From an uncultured Massilia sp. (GTDB lineage Bacteria > Pseudomonadota > Gammaproteobacteria > Burkholderiales > Burkholderiaceae): a stretch of DNA of 64,000 nucleotides. The translations under genes and the position numbers were made by a program. Of this stretch, positions 57,854 through 64,000 are shown piece by piece. The stretch spans positions 8,371 through 72,370 of the forward strand of contig CAMLMV010000032.1 of the NCBI GenBank assembly GCA_946481275.1, written 5' to 3'. The stretch's first letter is position 1, and the number at the start of each line of letters is the position of its first letter. The notes below the pieces were generated by a model. That model was not told where the DNA came from, did no database searches, and worked only from the letters and a program-made list of their open reading frames with translations.

Positions 57854-58657
57854 GTGTCCAACCTCGTCGAAATTCGCGATCTGCATTTTTCGTATGGCGA
57901 TCGCCCGATCCTGCAGAACCTGAGCATGGACTTCCCGCGCGGCAAGCTGATTGCCGTGATGGGCGGCTCGGGCTCGGGCAAGACGACGGTCCTGCGCCTG
58001 ATCGGCGGCCAGATCAAGCCGCAGCGCGGCACCGTCGCCGTGAATGGCGAGGTGGTGAACCAGCTCGACACCGAAGGCCTGTACAGGTTGCGGCGCAAGA
58101 TGGGCATGCTGTTCCAGTTCGGCGCGCTGTTCACCGACCTGACCGTGTTCGAGAACGTGGCCTTCCCGCTGCGCGAGCACACGGAGCTGCCGGAAGAACT
58201 GATCCGCGACCTGGTGCTGATGCGCCTGAACGCCGTCGGCCTGCGCAATGCGGCCGACCTGAAGCCGAACGAGATCTCGGGCGGCATGGCGCGCCGCGTG
58301 GCGCTCGCCCGTGCCGTCGCGCTCGACCCGGCGCTGATCATGTACGACGAACCGTTCGCCGGCCTCGACCCGATCTCGATGGGCGTGACCGCCAACCTGA
58401 TCCGCAACCTGAACGACGCGCTCGGCTCGACGTCCATCCTCGTCTCGCACGACGTGAACGAAACCTTCATGATCGCCGATTACGTTTATTTCCTGTCCGG
58501 CGGCAAGATCGTCGCCGCGGGCACGCCGGACGAGATGCGCCGCTCGACCGATCCGTACGTCAAACAGTTCGTGAACGCGGAGCCGGACGGTCCCGTGCCG
58601 TTCCACTATCCCGGCAAATCGCTGGCCGAGGACCTGGGCCTGGGAGGCAAGCGATGA
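57854..58657 (+). CDS. mlaF: Phospholipid-transport ATP-binding protein MlaF
   Basis: ATPase of the Mla retrograde phospholipid transporter (inner membrane MlaFEDB). It has 267 residues with Walker [10 protein letters not shown], signature [15 protein letters not shown] and Walker [14 protein letters not shown]. The GTG at 57854 gives the expected N-terminus ([23 protein letters not shown]). The stop overlaps the mlaE start by 4 bp. Together the operon keeps outer-leaflet lipid asymmetry. Confidence 0.95.
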   Translation: MSNLVEIRDLHFSYGDRPILQNLSMDFPRGKLIAVMGGSGSGKTTVLRLIGGQIKPQRGTVAVNGEVVNQLDTEGLYRLRRKMGMLFQFGALFTDLTVFENVAFPLREHTELPEELIRDLVLMRLNAVGLRNAADLKPNEISGGMARRVALARAVALDPALIMYDEPFAGLDPISMGVTANLIRNLNDALGSTSILVSHDVNETFMIADYVYFLSGGKIVAAGTPDEMRRSTDPYVKQFVNAEPDGPVPFHYPGKSLAEDLGLGGKR

Positions 58658-59433
58658 CCAATCCACTCGCACTCCTTGGCGGCTTCGTCCTCGACACCTT
58701 TGCGCGCGTCGGCTTCGTCACGCGTTCGTTCGGCGGCCTGCTCGGCAAGGCGCCGGGCGCGCTGCGCCGTCCCGCCCTGATCTCGGAACAGGTCCACTTC
58801 ATCGGCAATTACTCCCTGCTGATCATCACCGTGTCCGGGCTGTTCGTCGGCATGGTGCTGGGCCTGCAGGGGTATTACACGCTGAGCCAGTTCGGCGCCG
58901 AGGAAAAACTCGGCCAGCTGGTGGCGCTGTCGCTGCTGCGCGAACTCGGTCCGGTCGTGACGGCGCTGCTGTTCGCGGGCCGCGCCGGCACGTCCCTCAC
59001 GGCGGAAATCGGCCTCATGAAGGCCGGCGAACAATTGACCGCGATGGAAATGATGGCCGTCAACCCGATCCAGCGCGTGCTGGCGCCCCGGTTCTGGGCG
59101 GGCGTGATCGCCATGCCGGTGCTGGCCGCCGTGTTCTCCGCCATCGGCGTGATCGGCGGCTACCTCGTCGGCGTGCAGCTGATCGGCGTGGACGAGGGCG
59201 CGTTCTGGTCGCAGATGCAGGCGAACATCGACGTGCGCCGCGACATCATGAATGGCGTCATCAAGAGCTTTGTATTTGGCATGGCCGTGACCTTCACGGC
59301 CCTGTTCCAGGGCTATGAAGCGCAGCCGACGCCGGAAGGCGTGTCGCGCGCCACCACGCGCACCGTCGTGATCGCGTCGCTGATGGTGCTGGGGCTGGAC
59401 TTCGTCATGACCGCCTTGATGTTCAACAAGTAA
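58654..59433 (+). CDS. mlaE: Phospholipid-transport permease MlaE
   Basis: Membrane permease of 259 residues with about five to six hydrophobic segments. [67 protein letters not shown] is the diagnostic MlaE region. Overlaps mlaF by 4 bp and precedes mlaD by 22 bp, the standard operon order. Confidence 0.96.
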   Translation: MTNPLALLGGFVLDTFARVGFVTRSFGGLLGKAPGALRRPALISEQVHFIGNYSLLIITVSGLFVGMVLGLQGYYTLSQFGAEEKLGQLVALSLLRELGPVVTALLFAGRAGTSLTAEIGLMKAGEQLTAMEMMAVNPIQRVLAPRFWAGVIAMPVLAAVFSAIGVIGGYLVGVQLIGVDEGAFWSQMQANIDVRRDIMNGVIKSFVFGMAVTFTALFQGYEAQPTPEGVSRATTRTVVIASLMVLGLDFVMTALMFNK

Positions 59434-59455
59434 TCTGAAGAGTTGGGAAAAACTT

Positions 59456-59929
59456 ATGCATCGTAAATCCATTGACGTCTGGGTCGGCCTTTTTGTCCTG
59501 TTGGGTGCGTTATCGCTCCTTTTCCTGGCCCTCAAGGCCGGTAACATGAGCACGATCTCGTTCAGCAAGACCTATTCGATCACGGGCAAGTTCGACAACA
59601 TCGGCGGGCTGAAGCCGCAGTCGCCCGTCAAGAGCGCGGGCGTGGTCGTGGGTCGCGTGGGCGACATCTCGTTCGACGATAAAAGCTTCCAGGCCATCGT
59701 GCGCCTCGATCTGAATCCTGCTTACAAGTTTCCGAAGGACAGCTCCCTGAAGATCCTGACCTCGGGCCTGCTGGGTGAGCAATACATCGGCATCGAGGCC
59801 GGTGGCGACACGAACAATCTCGTCGAAGGCGACCGCATCACCCGTACGCAATCGGCCGCAGTGCTCGAAGACTTGATTAATCAATTTATCTATAGCAAGG
59901 CAGCCGAAGGAAAGGACAGTAGCAAATGA
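59456..59929 (+). CDS. mlaD: Phospholipid-transport MCE-domain protein MlaD
   Basis: Inner-membrane-anchored substrate protein of 157 residues. A single N-terminal transmembrane helix (DVWVGLFVLLGALSLLFLALKAG) is followed by an MCE domain (GLKPQSPVKSAGVVVGRVGDISFDD; LTSGLLGEQYIGIEAGG). It probably forms the hexameric ring of the MlaFEDB complex. Overlaps mlaA by 4 bp. Confidence 0.95.
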   Translation: MHRKSIDVWVGLFVLLGALSLLFLALKAGNMSTISFSKTYSITGKFDNIGGLKPQSPVKSAGVVVGRVGDISFDDKSFQAIVRLDLNPAYKFPKDSSLKILTSGLLGEQYIGIEAGGDTNNLVEGDRITRTQSAAVLEDLINQFIYSKAAEGKDSSK

Positions 59930-60789
59930 CGAACCGCAATGACTCCGCCATGCCGCGCACGCGCACTGGCCTGGCGCTGGCACTCGGTGCAGCCGTATTG
60001 CTGAGTGGCTGTGCGACGACCGCCAACCCGAAAGACCCGTTCGAGAAGTTCAACCGGGCCATGTTCAGCTTCAACGACACGGTCGACCGCGTCGCCCTGA
60101 AGCCGGCCGCCACCGCCTACAAGAACGCCACGCCGACCTTCGTGCAAACGGGCGTGAACAATTTCTTCGGTAACTTGACCGATTTGTGGAGCTCGCTGAA
60201 CAACTTTGCCCAGCTGAAAGGGCAAGACGGCTTGAACGATTTCATGCGTTTTGCCGTGAACTCCACCCTGGGTCTCGTCGGCGTGCTGGACATCGCCACC
60301 CCGGCCGGCATGCGCAAGCATAACGAAGACTTCGGCCAGACCCTGGGGTATTGGGGCGTGCCGAGCGGTCCCTACTTGATGTTGCCGCTGCTGGGCCCAT
60401 CTACGGTCCGTGACACCGCGACCTTGCCGGCCGACTGGTGGGGCGACGCGTGGACCCACGTGAACGACGTGCCGTGGCGCACGAGCGGCATCGTCCTCCG
60501 TGCGGTCGACCAGCGCGCCAGCGTGCTGGACGCGTCGAACCTGCTGGAAGACGCCGCCCTCGACCGTTACGAATTCATCCGTGACGGCTACATGCAGCGC
60601 CGCAACAGCAAGGTGCTCGACACGGACAAGGCGCAGGAACGCGCCGACAAGGTCCACGAAAAACTGGAAAAGGTCCAGGAGAAGGTCGAATCGAAGCTGG
60701 GCGTGAAGCTGGGCCCGAAACCGGTGCCCGAAGATGGTGCGGAAGAGCCCGCAGCGGCGCCCGTGTCATCCGAACCGGCCAGTAAATAG
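59926..60789 (+). CDS. mlaA: Outer-membrane lipoprotein MlaA (VacJ)
   Basis: Outer-membrane lipoprotein of 287 residues that removes misplaced phospholipid from the outer leaflet. A lipobox LLSGC lies near residue 29, and the VacJ core contains DPFEKFNRAMFSFND and NEDFGQTLGYWGVPSGPYLMLPLLGPST. A charged Lys/Glu-rich coiled-coil-like tail (residues 225-287) extends the usual C-terminus. Unlike in E. coli, the gene is inside the mla operon between mlaD and mlaC. Confidence 0.95.
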   Translation: MTNRNDSAMPRTRTGLALALGAAVLLSGCATTANPKDPFEKFNRAMFSFNDTVDRVALKPAATAYKNATPTFVQTGVNNFFGNLTDLWSSLNNFAQLKGQDGLNDFMRFAVNSTLGLVGVLDIATPAGMRKHNEDFGQTLGYWGVPSGPYLMLPLLGPSTVRDTATLPADWWGDAWTHVNDVPWRTSGIVLRAVDQRASVLDASNLLEDAALDRYEFIRDGYMQRRNSKVLDTDKAQERADKVHEKLEKVQEKVESKLGVKLGPKPVPEDGAEEPAAAPVSSEPASK

Positions 60790-60866
60790 TTAACTACGGT
60801 ACAGCCAGGCCGTCCGCGCAGCACGCGGGACCGCCCGGCCAGACCCAACCAAGATAAAGGAAGCGT

Positions 60867-61520
60867 ATGAAGCCCATCGCAAAACTGATCGTGACCGCCG
60901 CCGCCGTGGCGATGTCCACCGCCGTTCTCGTCGCGCCGGCCCGTGCCGCCGTCGAGGCACCGGATGCCCTCGTCAAGCGCGTCTCCACCGACGTCATCGA
61001 GAGCGTCAAGGCCGACAAGGACATCCAGGCCGGCAACAACAAGAAAATCATGGATCTGGTCAACAGCAAGATCCTGCCATACGTCGATTCGGACAAGATG
61101 ACCGCCCAGGCGGCAGGCCGCTTCTGGCGCCAGGCGACGCCGGAGCAGCAGAAGCAGCTGGCGGCGGAGTTCCGCACGCTGCTCGTGTACACCTACGCCG
61201 GTGCGCTGTCGCAGATCAAGAACGAAACCATCGAATTCAAGCCGTTCCGCGCCGACCCGGCCGACACGGAAGTCGAGGTGAAATCGCAGGTCAACCTGAC
61301 CCGCGGCGAGCCGATTACCCTGAACTACCGCCTGGCCAAGGGCCCGCAGGGCTGGAAGATCTTCGACCTGAACGTGCTGGGCGCGTGGCTGGTGGAAACC
61401 TACAAGAGCACTTTCGCCTCGGAAATCGGCAAGAACGGCATCGATGGCCTGATCAAGAAACTGCACGATCGCAACGAGCAGCTGGCCAACAAACCGCTGG
61501 CCAAGTCCGCGCAGAAATAA
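60867..61520 (+). CDS. mlaC: Periplasmic phospholipid-binding protein MlaC
   Basis: Periplasmic shuttle of 217 residues with a signal peptide (MSTAVLVAPARAA). It carries lipid between MlaA and MlaD. Family features are VKRVSTDVIESVKADKDI and AGRFWRQATPEQQKQLAAEFRTLLVYTYAGAL. It has its own AAAGGAAG site and sits 77 bp after mlaA, 2 bp before mlaB. Confidence 0.95.
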   Translation: MKPIAKLIVTAAAVAMSTAVLVAPARAAVEAPDALVKRVSTDVIESVKADKDIQAGNNKKIMDLVNSKILPYVDSDKMTAQAAGRFWRQATPEQQKQLAAEFRTLLVYTYAGALSQIKNETIEFKPFRADPADTEVEVKSQVNLTRGEPITLNYRLAKGPQGWKIFDLNVLGAWLVETYKSTFASEIGKNGIDGLIKKLHDRNEQLANKPLAKSAQK

Positions 61521-61522
61521 GC

Positions 61523-61798
61523 ATGGCGGAAGCGAACCCCATGCTCTCGCTGGAAGCCCTGACGTTCGACAACGCGCAAGCGGCGTTGGCGCAGGGCTGT
61601 GCGGCCGTGTCCGCCGGCGAAACCGAGTTCGACCTCGGCGGCGTCAAGGCTGCCGACTCCTCGGCCCTGGCCCTGATGCTGGCCTGGCAGCGCCGCGCGC
61701 AGGGGCAGGGGCGCAGCCTGAAGTTCATCAATGTGCCGGCCAACGTCGATGCGTTGGCAAAGTTATACGGCGTCGACGGCCTGCTCGGCCGCGCCTGA
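61523..61798 (+). CDS. mlaB: STAS-domain protein MlaB
   Basis: Small cytoplasmic subunit of 91 residues that stabilises MlaF. The STAS pattern FDLGGVKAADSSALALMLAWQRRA is present, with the DSSAL helix that contacts the ATPase. It starts 2 bp after the mlaC stop and is followed by a strong terminator, so mlaFEDACB probably ends here. Confidence 0.9.
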   Translation: MAEANPMLSLEALTFDNAQAALAQGCAAVSAGETEFDLGGVKAADSSALALMLAWQRRAQGQGRSLKFINVPANVDALAKLYGVDGLLGRA

Positions 61799-61810
61799 CT
61801 GCCTCCCCCG

Positions 61811-61846
61811 AAAACGCCACGGCCCGGAACGCCGTGGCGTTTTCTT
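61811..61846 (+). terminator. Terminator after mlaB
   Basis: AAAACGCCACGGC pairs with GCCGTGGCGTTTT over a short loop and ends in TTTTCTTC. A TATAAT hexamer follows at 61848-61853 and may be the -10 of the ABC-2 operon, though no good -35 was seen. Confidence 0.85.
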
Positions 61847-61898
61847 CTATAATGGCTCGTTTCCCCCGCACGGTTCCGGTCCTTCGGATCCCCAACGC

Positions 61899-62816
61899 AT
61901 GACAGCAGCCATCCAGATCGACAGCGTCGAGAAAAGCTACAAGGGCTTCAAGGCCCTCAAGGGCGTTTCACTGAACATCGAACAAGGCGAATTCTTCGGC
62001 CTCCTCGGTCCGAACGGCGCCGGCAAGACGACCCTGATTTCGACCATCGCCGGCCTCATTCGCCCGGACGTGGGCAGCGTGCGCATCCACGGCCACGACG
62101 TCGTGAAGGATTTTCGCGACGCGCGCATGAAGCTGGGCGTCGTGCCGCAGGAACTCGTGTTCGACCCGTTCTTCACCGTGCGCGAGACCCTGCGCCTGCA
62201 ATCGGGCTACTTCGGCCTGAAGAACAACGACAAATGGATCGACGAGGTCATGGAAAACCTCGACCTCACGCCCAAGGCGGACGTCAACATGCGCGCGCTG
62301 TCCGGCGGCATGAAGCGCCGCGTGCTCGTCGCCCAGGCCCTCGTCCATAAACCGCCCGTGATCGTGCTGGACGAACCGACGGCCGGCGTCGACGTCGAAC
62401 TGCGCCAGACGCTGTGGAAGTTCATCGCGCGCCTGAACCGCGAAGGCCACACGGTCGTCCTGACGACGCACTACCTGGAAGAAGCGCAGGCCATGTGCCA
62501 GCGCGTGGCCATGCTCAAGACCGGCAACGTCGTCGCGCTGGACACCATGTCGCAGCTGCTGCGCCGCGTGTCCGGCTCGTCGCTCGTCGTGCACCTGAAG
62601 CAGGGCGGGCTGCCGGAAGGCCTGCGCCACCTCGTCGCGCACGATGAACACAACGGCGGCAACAAATACACCCTGCGCGTGAACGAGTACAGCGAGGTGG
62701 AAGGCATCCTCGCGCGCCTGCGCGAATCCGGTGCCGAGATCGACGAGATGCAGTTGCAGCAGGCCGACCTGGAAGACATTTTTATCCAGATCATGGAAGG
62801 GAGCCCAGTACGATGA
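61899..62816 (+). CDS. ABC-2 type exporter ATP-binding protein (YadG-like)
   Basis: ATPase of 305 residues with Walker A GPNGAGKTT, signature ALSGGMKRRVLVAQALVHKPP and Walker B VIVLDEPTAGVD. The sequence resembles E. coli YadG and drug/glycan exporter ATPases of the ABC-2 class. It overlaps the permease gene by 4 bp, so they form one transporter. Substrate unknown; the order after mla is usual in Betaproteobacteria. Confidence 0.92.
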   Translation: MTAAIQIDSVEKSYKGFKALKGVSLNIEQGEFFGLLGPNGAGKTTLISTIAGLIRPDVGSVRIHGHDVVKDFRDARMKLGVVPQELVFDPFFTVRETLRLQSGYFGLKNNDKWIDEVMENLDLTPKADVNMRALSGGMKRRVLVAQALVHKPPVIVLDEPTAGVDVELRQTLWKFIARLNREGHTVVLTTHYLEEAQAMCQRVAMLKTGNVVALDTMSQLLRRVSGSSLVVHLKQGGLPEGLRHLVAHDEHNGGNKYTLRVNEYSEVEGILARLRESGAEIDEMQLQQADLEDIFIQIMEGSPVR

Positions 62817-63580
62817 ACGCGTTTTCCGTAGGCTTCCGCACCCTGTTTTATAAAGAAATCCTGCGCTTCTGGAAGGTCGCGACGCAGACGATCGCGGCGC
62901 CCGTCGTCAGCGCGATGCTGTATTTGCTGATCTTCGGCCACGTGCTCGATGGCCGCGTCGAGATGCTGGACGGCGTCAGCTACACGTCCTTCCTCGTGCC
63001 GGGCCTCGTGATGATGAGCGTGCTGCAGAATGCGTTCGCCAACTCGTCGTCGTCGCTGATCCAGTCGAAAATCACGGGCAACCTCGTGTTCATCCTGCTG
63101 CCGCCGCTGTCGCACTTCGAGATCCTGTCGGCGTACGTGACGGCGTCCGTCGTGCGCGGGCTGGCCGTCGGCCTGGGCGTATTCCTCATCACGGCGTGGT
63201 TTGCGCACCTGTCGTTCGTCGCGCCGCTGTGGATCATCGTGTTCGCGCTGCTGGGCGCCGGCATCCTGGGTACGCTGGGCGTCATCGCCGGCATCTGGGC
63301 GGAAAAATTCGACCAGCTGGCCGCATTCCAGAACTTTTTGATCACGCCTGCAACATTTTTGGCCGGTGTGTTCTATTCCATTAAGAAACTTCCGCCGTTC
63401 TGGCTTGCAGTCTCGCATTTCAACCCGTTCTTTTATATGATTGACGGGTTCCGCTATGGTTTCTTTGGCCAGTCCGACGTGTCGCCCTGGACCAGCCTGG
63501 CCATCGTCGCCGTCTTCTTCGTGGCCTTGGCCGCTATCGCAATCAATCTGCTTCGCCGCGGCTACAAGCTGCGTCACTGA
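62813..63580 (+). CDS. ABC-2 type transporter permease (YadH-like)
   Basis: Inner-membrane permease of 255 residues with about six hydrophobic segments and the ABC2_membrane pattern (GLVMMSVLQNAFANSSSSLIQSKITGNLVFILLPPLSHFEIL). It pairs with the ATPase just upstream. Functions of YadGH homologues are not settled. Confidence 0.92.
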   Translation: MNAFSVGFRTLFYKEILRFWKVATQTIAAPVVSAMLYLLIFGHVLDGRVEMLDGVSYTSFLVPGLVMMSVLQNAFANSSSSLIQSKITGNLVFILLPPLSHFEILSAYVTASVVRGLAVGLGVFLITAWFAHLSFVAPLWIIVFALLGAGILGTLGVIAGIWAEKFDQLAAFQNFLITPATFLAGVFYSIKKLPPFWLAVSHFNPFFYMIDGFRYGFFGQSDVSPWTSLAIVAVFFVALAAIAINLLRRGYKLRH

Positions 63581-63586
63581 AAAAAC

Positions 63587-63823
63587 ATGGTTACTACACC
63601 CGAACTGATCCACGGCTACATCCAAAAGGGCCTGGAATGCACCCACCTGGAAGTGGAGGGCGACGGCCAGCATTTCAGCGCCGTCATCGTCTCGCCCGCA
63701 TTCGCCGGCAAGAGCCGCATCCAGCGCCACCAGATCGTCTACGCCGCCCTGGGCGACCGCATGCGTGAAGAAATCCACGCGCTGTCGATGAAGACGCTGA
63801 CCCCGGACGAGTATCAAGGATAA
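63587..63823 (+). CDS. ibaG: BolA-like protein IbaG
   Basis: Small protein of 78 residues of the BolA/IbaG family, which bind [2Fe-2S] clusters with monothiol glutaredoxins. CTHLEVEGDGQHFSAVIVSPAFAGKSRIQRHQIVYAALG is diagnostic. It lies 6 bp after the permease and 3 bp before murA, the usual IbaG-MurA pairing. A GrxD partner is encoded at 35962. Confidence 0.95.
   Translation: MVTTPELIHGYIQKGLECTHLEVEGDGQHFSAVIVSPAFAGKSRIQRHQIVYAALGDRMREEIHALSMKTLTPDEYQG

Positions 63824-64000
<177 letters not shown>

Overview
This 64 kb window is GC-rich, densely coding chromosomal DNA from a Gram-negative bacterium. The layout points to Betaproteobacteria, Burkholderiales, most likely Oxalobacteraceae (Massilia/Telluria-like). 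This is an inference from the mlaFEDACB - ABC-2 exporter - ibaG - murA arrangement with mlaA inside the mla operon, LiuR-type control of isovaleryl-CoA dehydrogenase, aceK, many LysR/SDR pairs, and a large TonB-dependent receptor. No rRNA, tRNA, CRISPR array, prophage or complete insertion sequence was seen. The only mobile-type gene is a single REP-associated tyrosine transposase (RAYT).

Region 1 (1-13,050) is a cell-wall (muropeptide) salvage neighbourhood. It holds a GlcNAc-type sugar kinase (cut by the window start), an AmiD-like lipoprotein amidase, a LysR regulator, a VanX/DdpX-type D-Ala-D-Ala dipeptidase, an unknown lipoprotein, a DacB/PBP4 carboxypeptidase coupled to an SpmA-SpmB fusion membrane protein, an orphan family-5 peptide-binding protein, a TonB-dependent receptor and an S66 LD-carboxypeptidase. 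Region 2 (13,085-24,720) holds a HisN-like phosphatase and a run of regulator/oxidoreductase pairs: LysR+NTF2-like+SDR, azoreductase+LysR (with a 3' frameshift), MarR+SDR with matching palindromic operators, PaaI thioesterase+MarR+thiolase, LysR+quinone-reductase-like MDR protein, and a MORN-TonB fusion protein.

Region 3 (24,765-34,220) is acyl-CoA and acetyl-CoA metabolism, mostly on the minus strand: GNAT, acyl-CoA dehydrogenase, SDR, thiolase, aceK, isovaleryl-CoA dehydrogenase, a DUF4349 lipoprotein and a LiuR-type MerR regulator, with two matching LiuR-like operators, and a metallo-beta-lactamase-fold hydrolase on the plus strand. Region 4 (34,220-46,760) contains an AT-rich intergenic region with a 22-bp operator-like palindrome before a small HTH regulator, a 57-aa protein, ubiX, grxD, tex, an SDR/LysR divergent pair, a large SNF2-family helicase, a soluble PAS histidine kinase with its OmpR-type regulator, and the RAYT with its REP boxes.

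Region 5 (46,760-64,000) contains gltBD (glutamate synthase), a secreted-looking RTX/DUF4214 protein, a 3-hydroxyisobutyrate-dehydrogenase-like protein, a CapA-like protein with an overlapping alpha/beta hydrolase, and the mla outer-membrane lipid-asymmetry operon. The window ends with an ABC-2 exporter, ibaG and the start of murA. Most of the window is core-genome metabolism. The parts most worth following up are the muropeptide-uptake neighbourhood, the paired operator sites, the HTH gene with its palindrome, the MORN-TonB fusion and the RAYT/REP unit.
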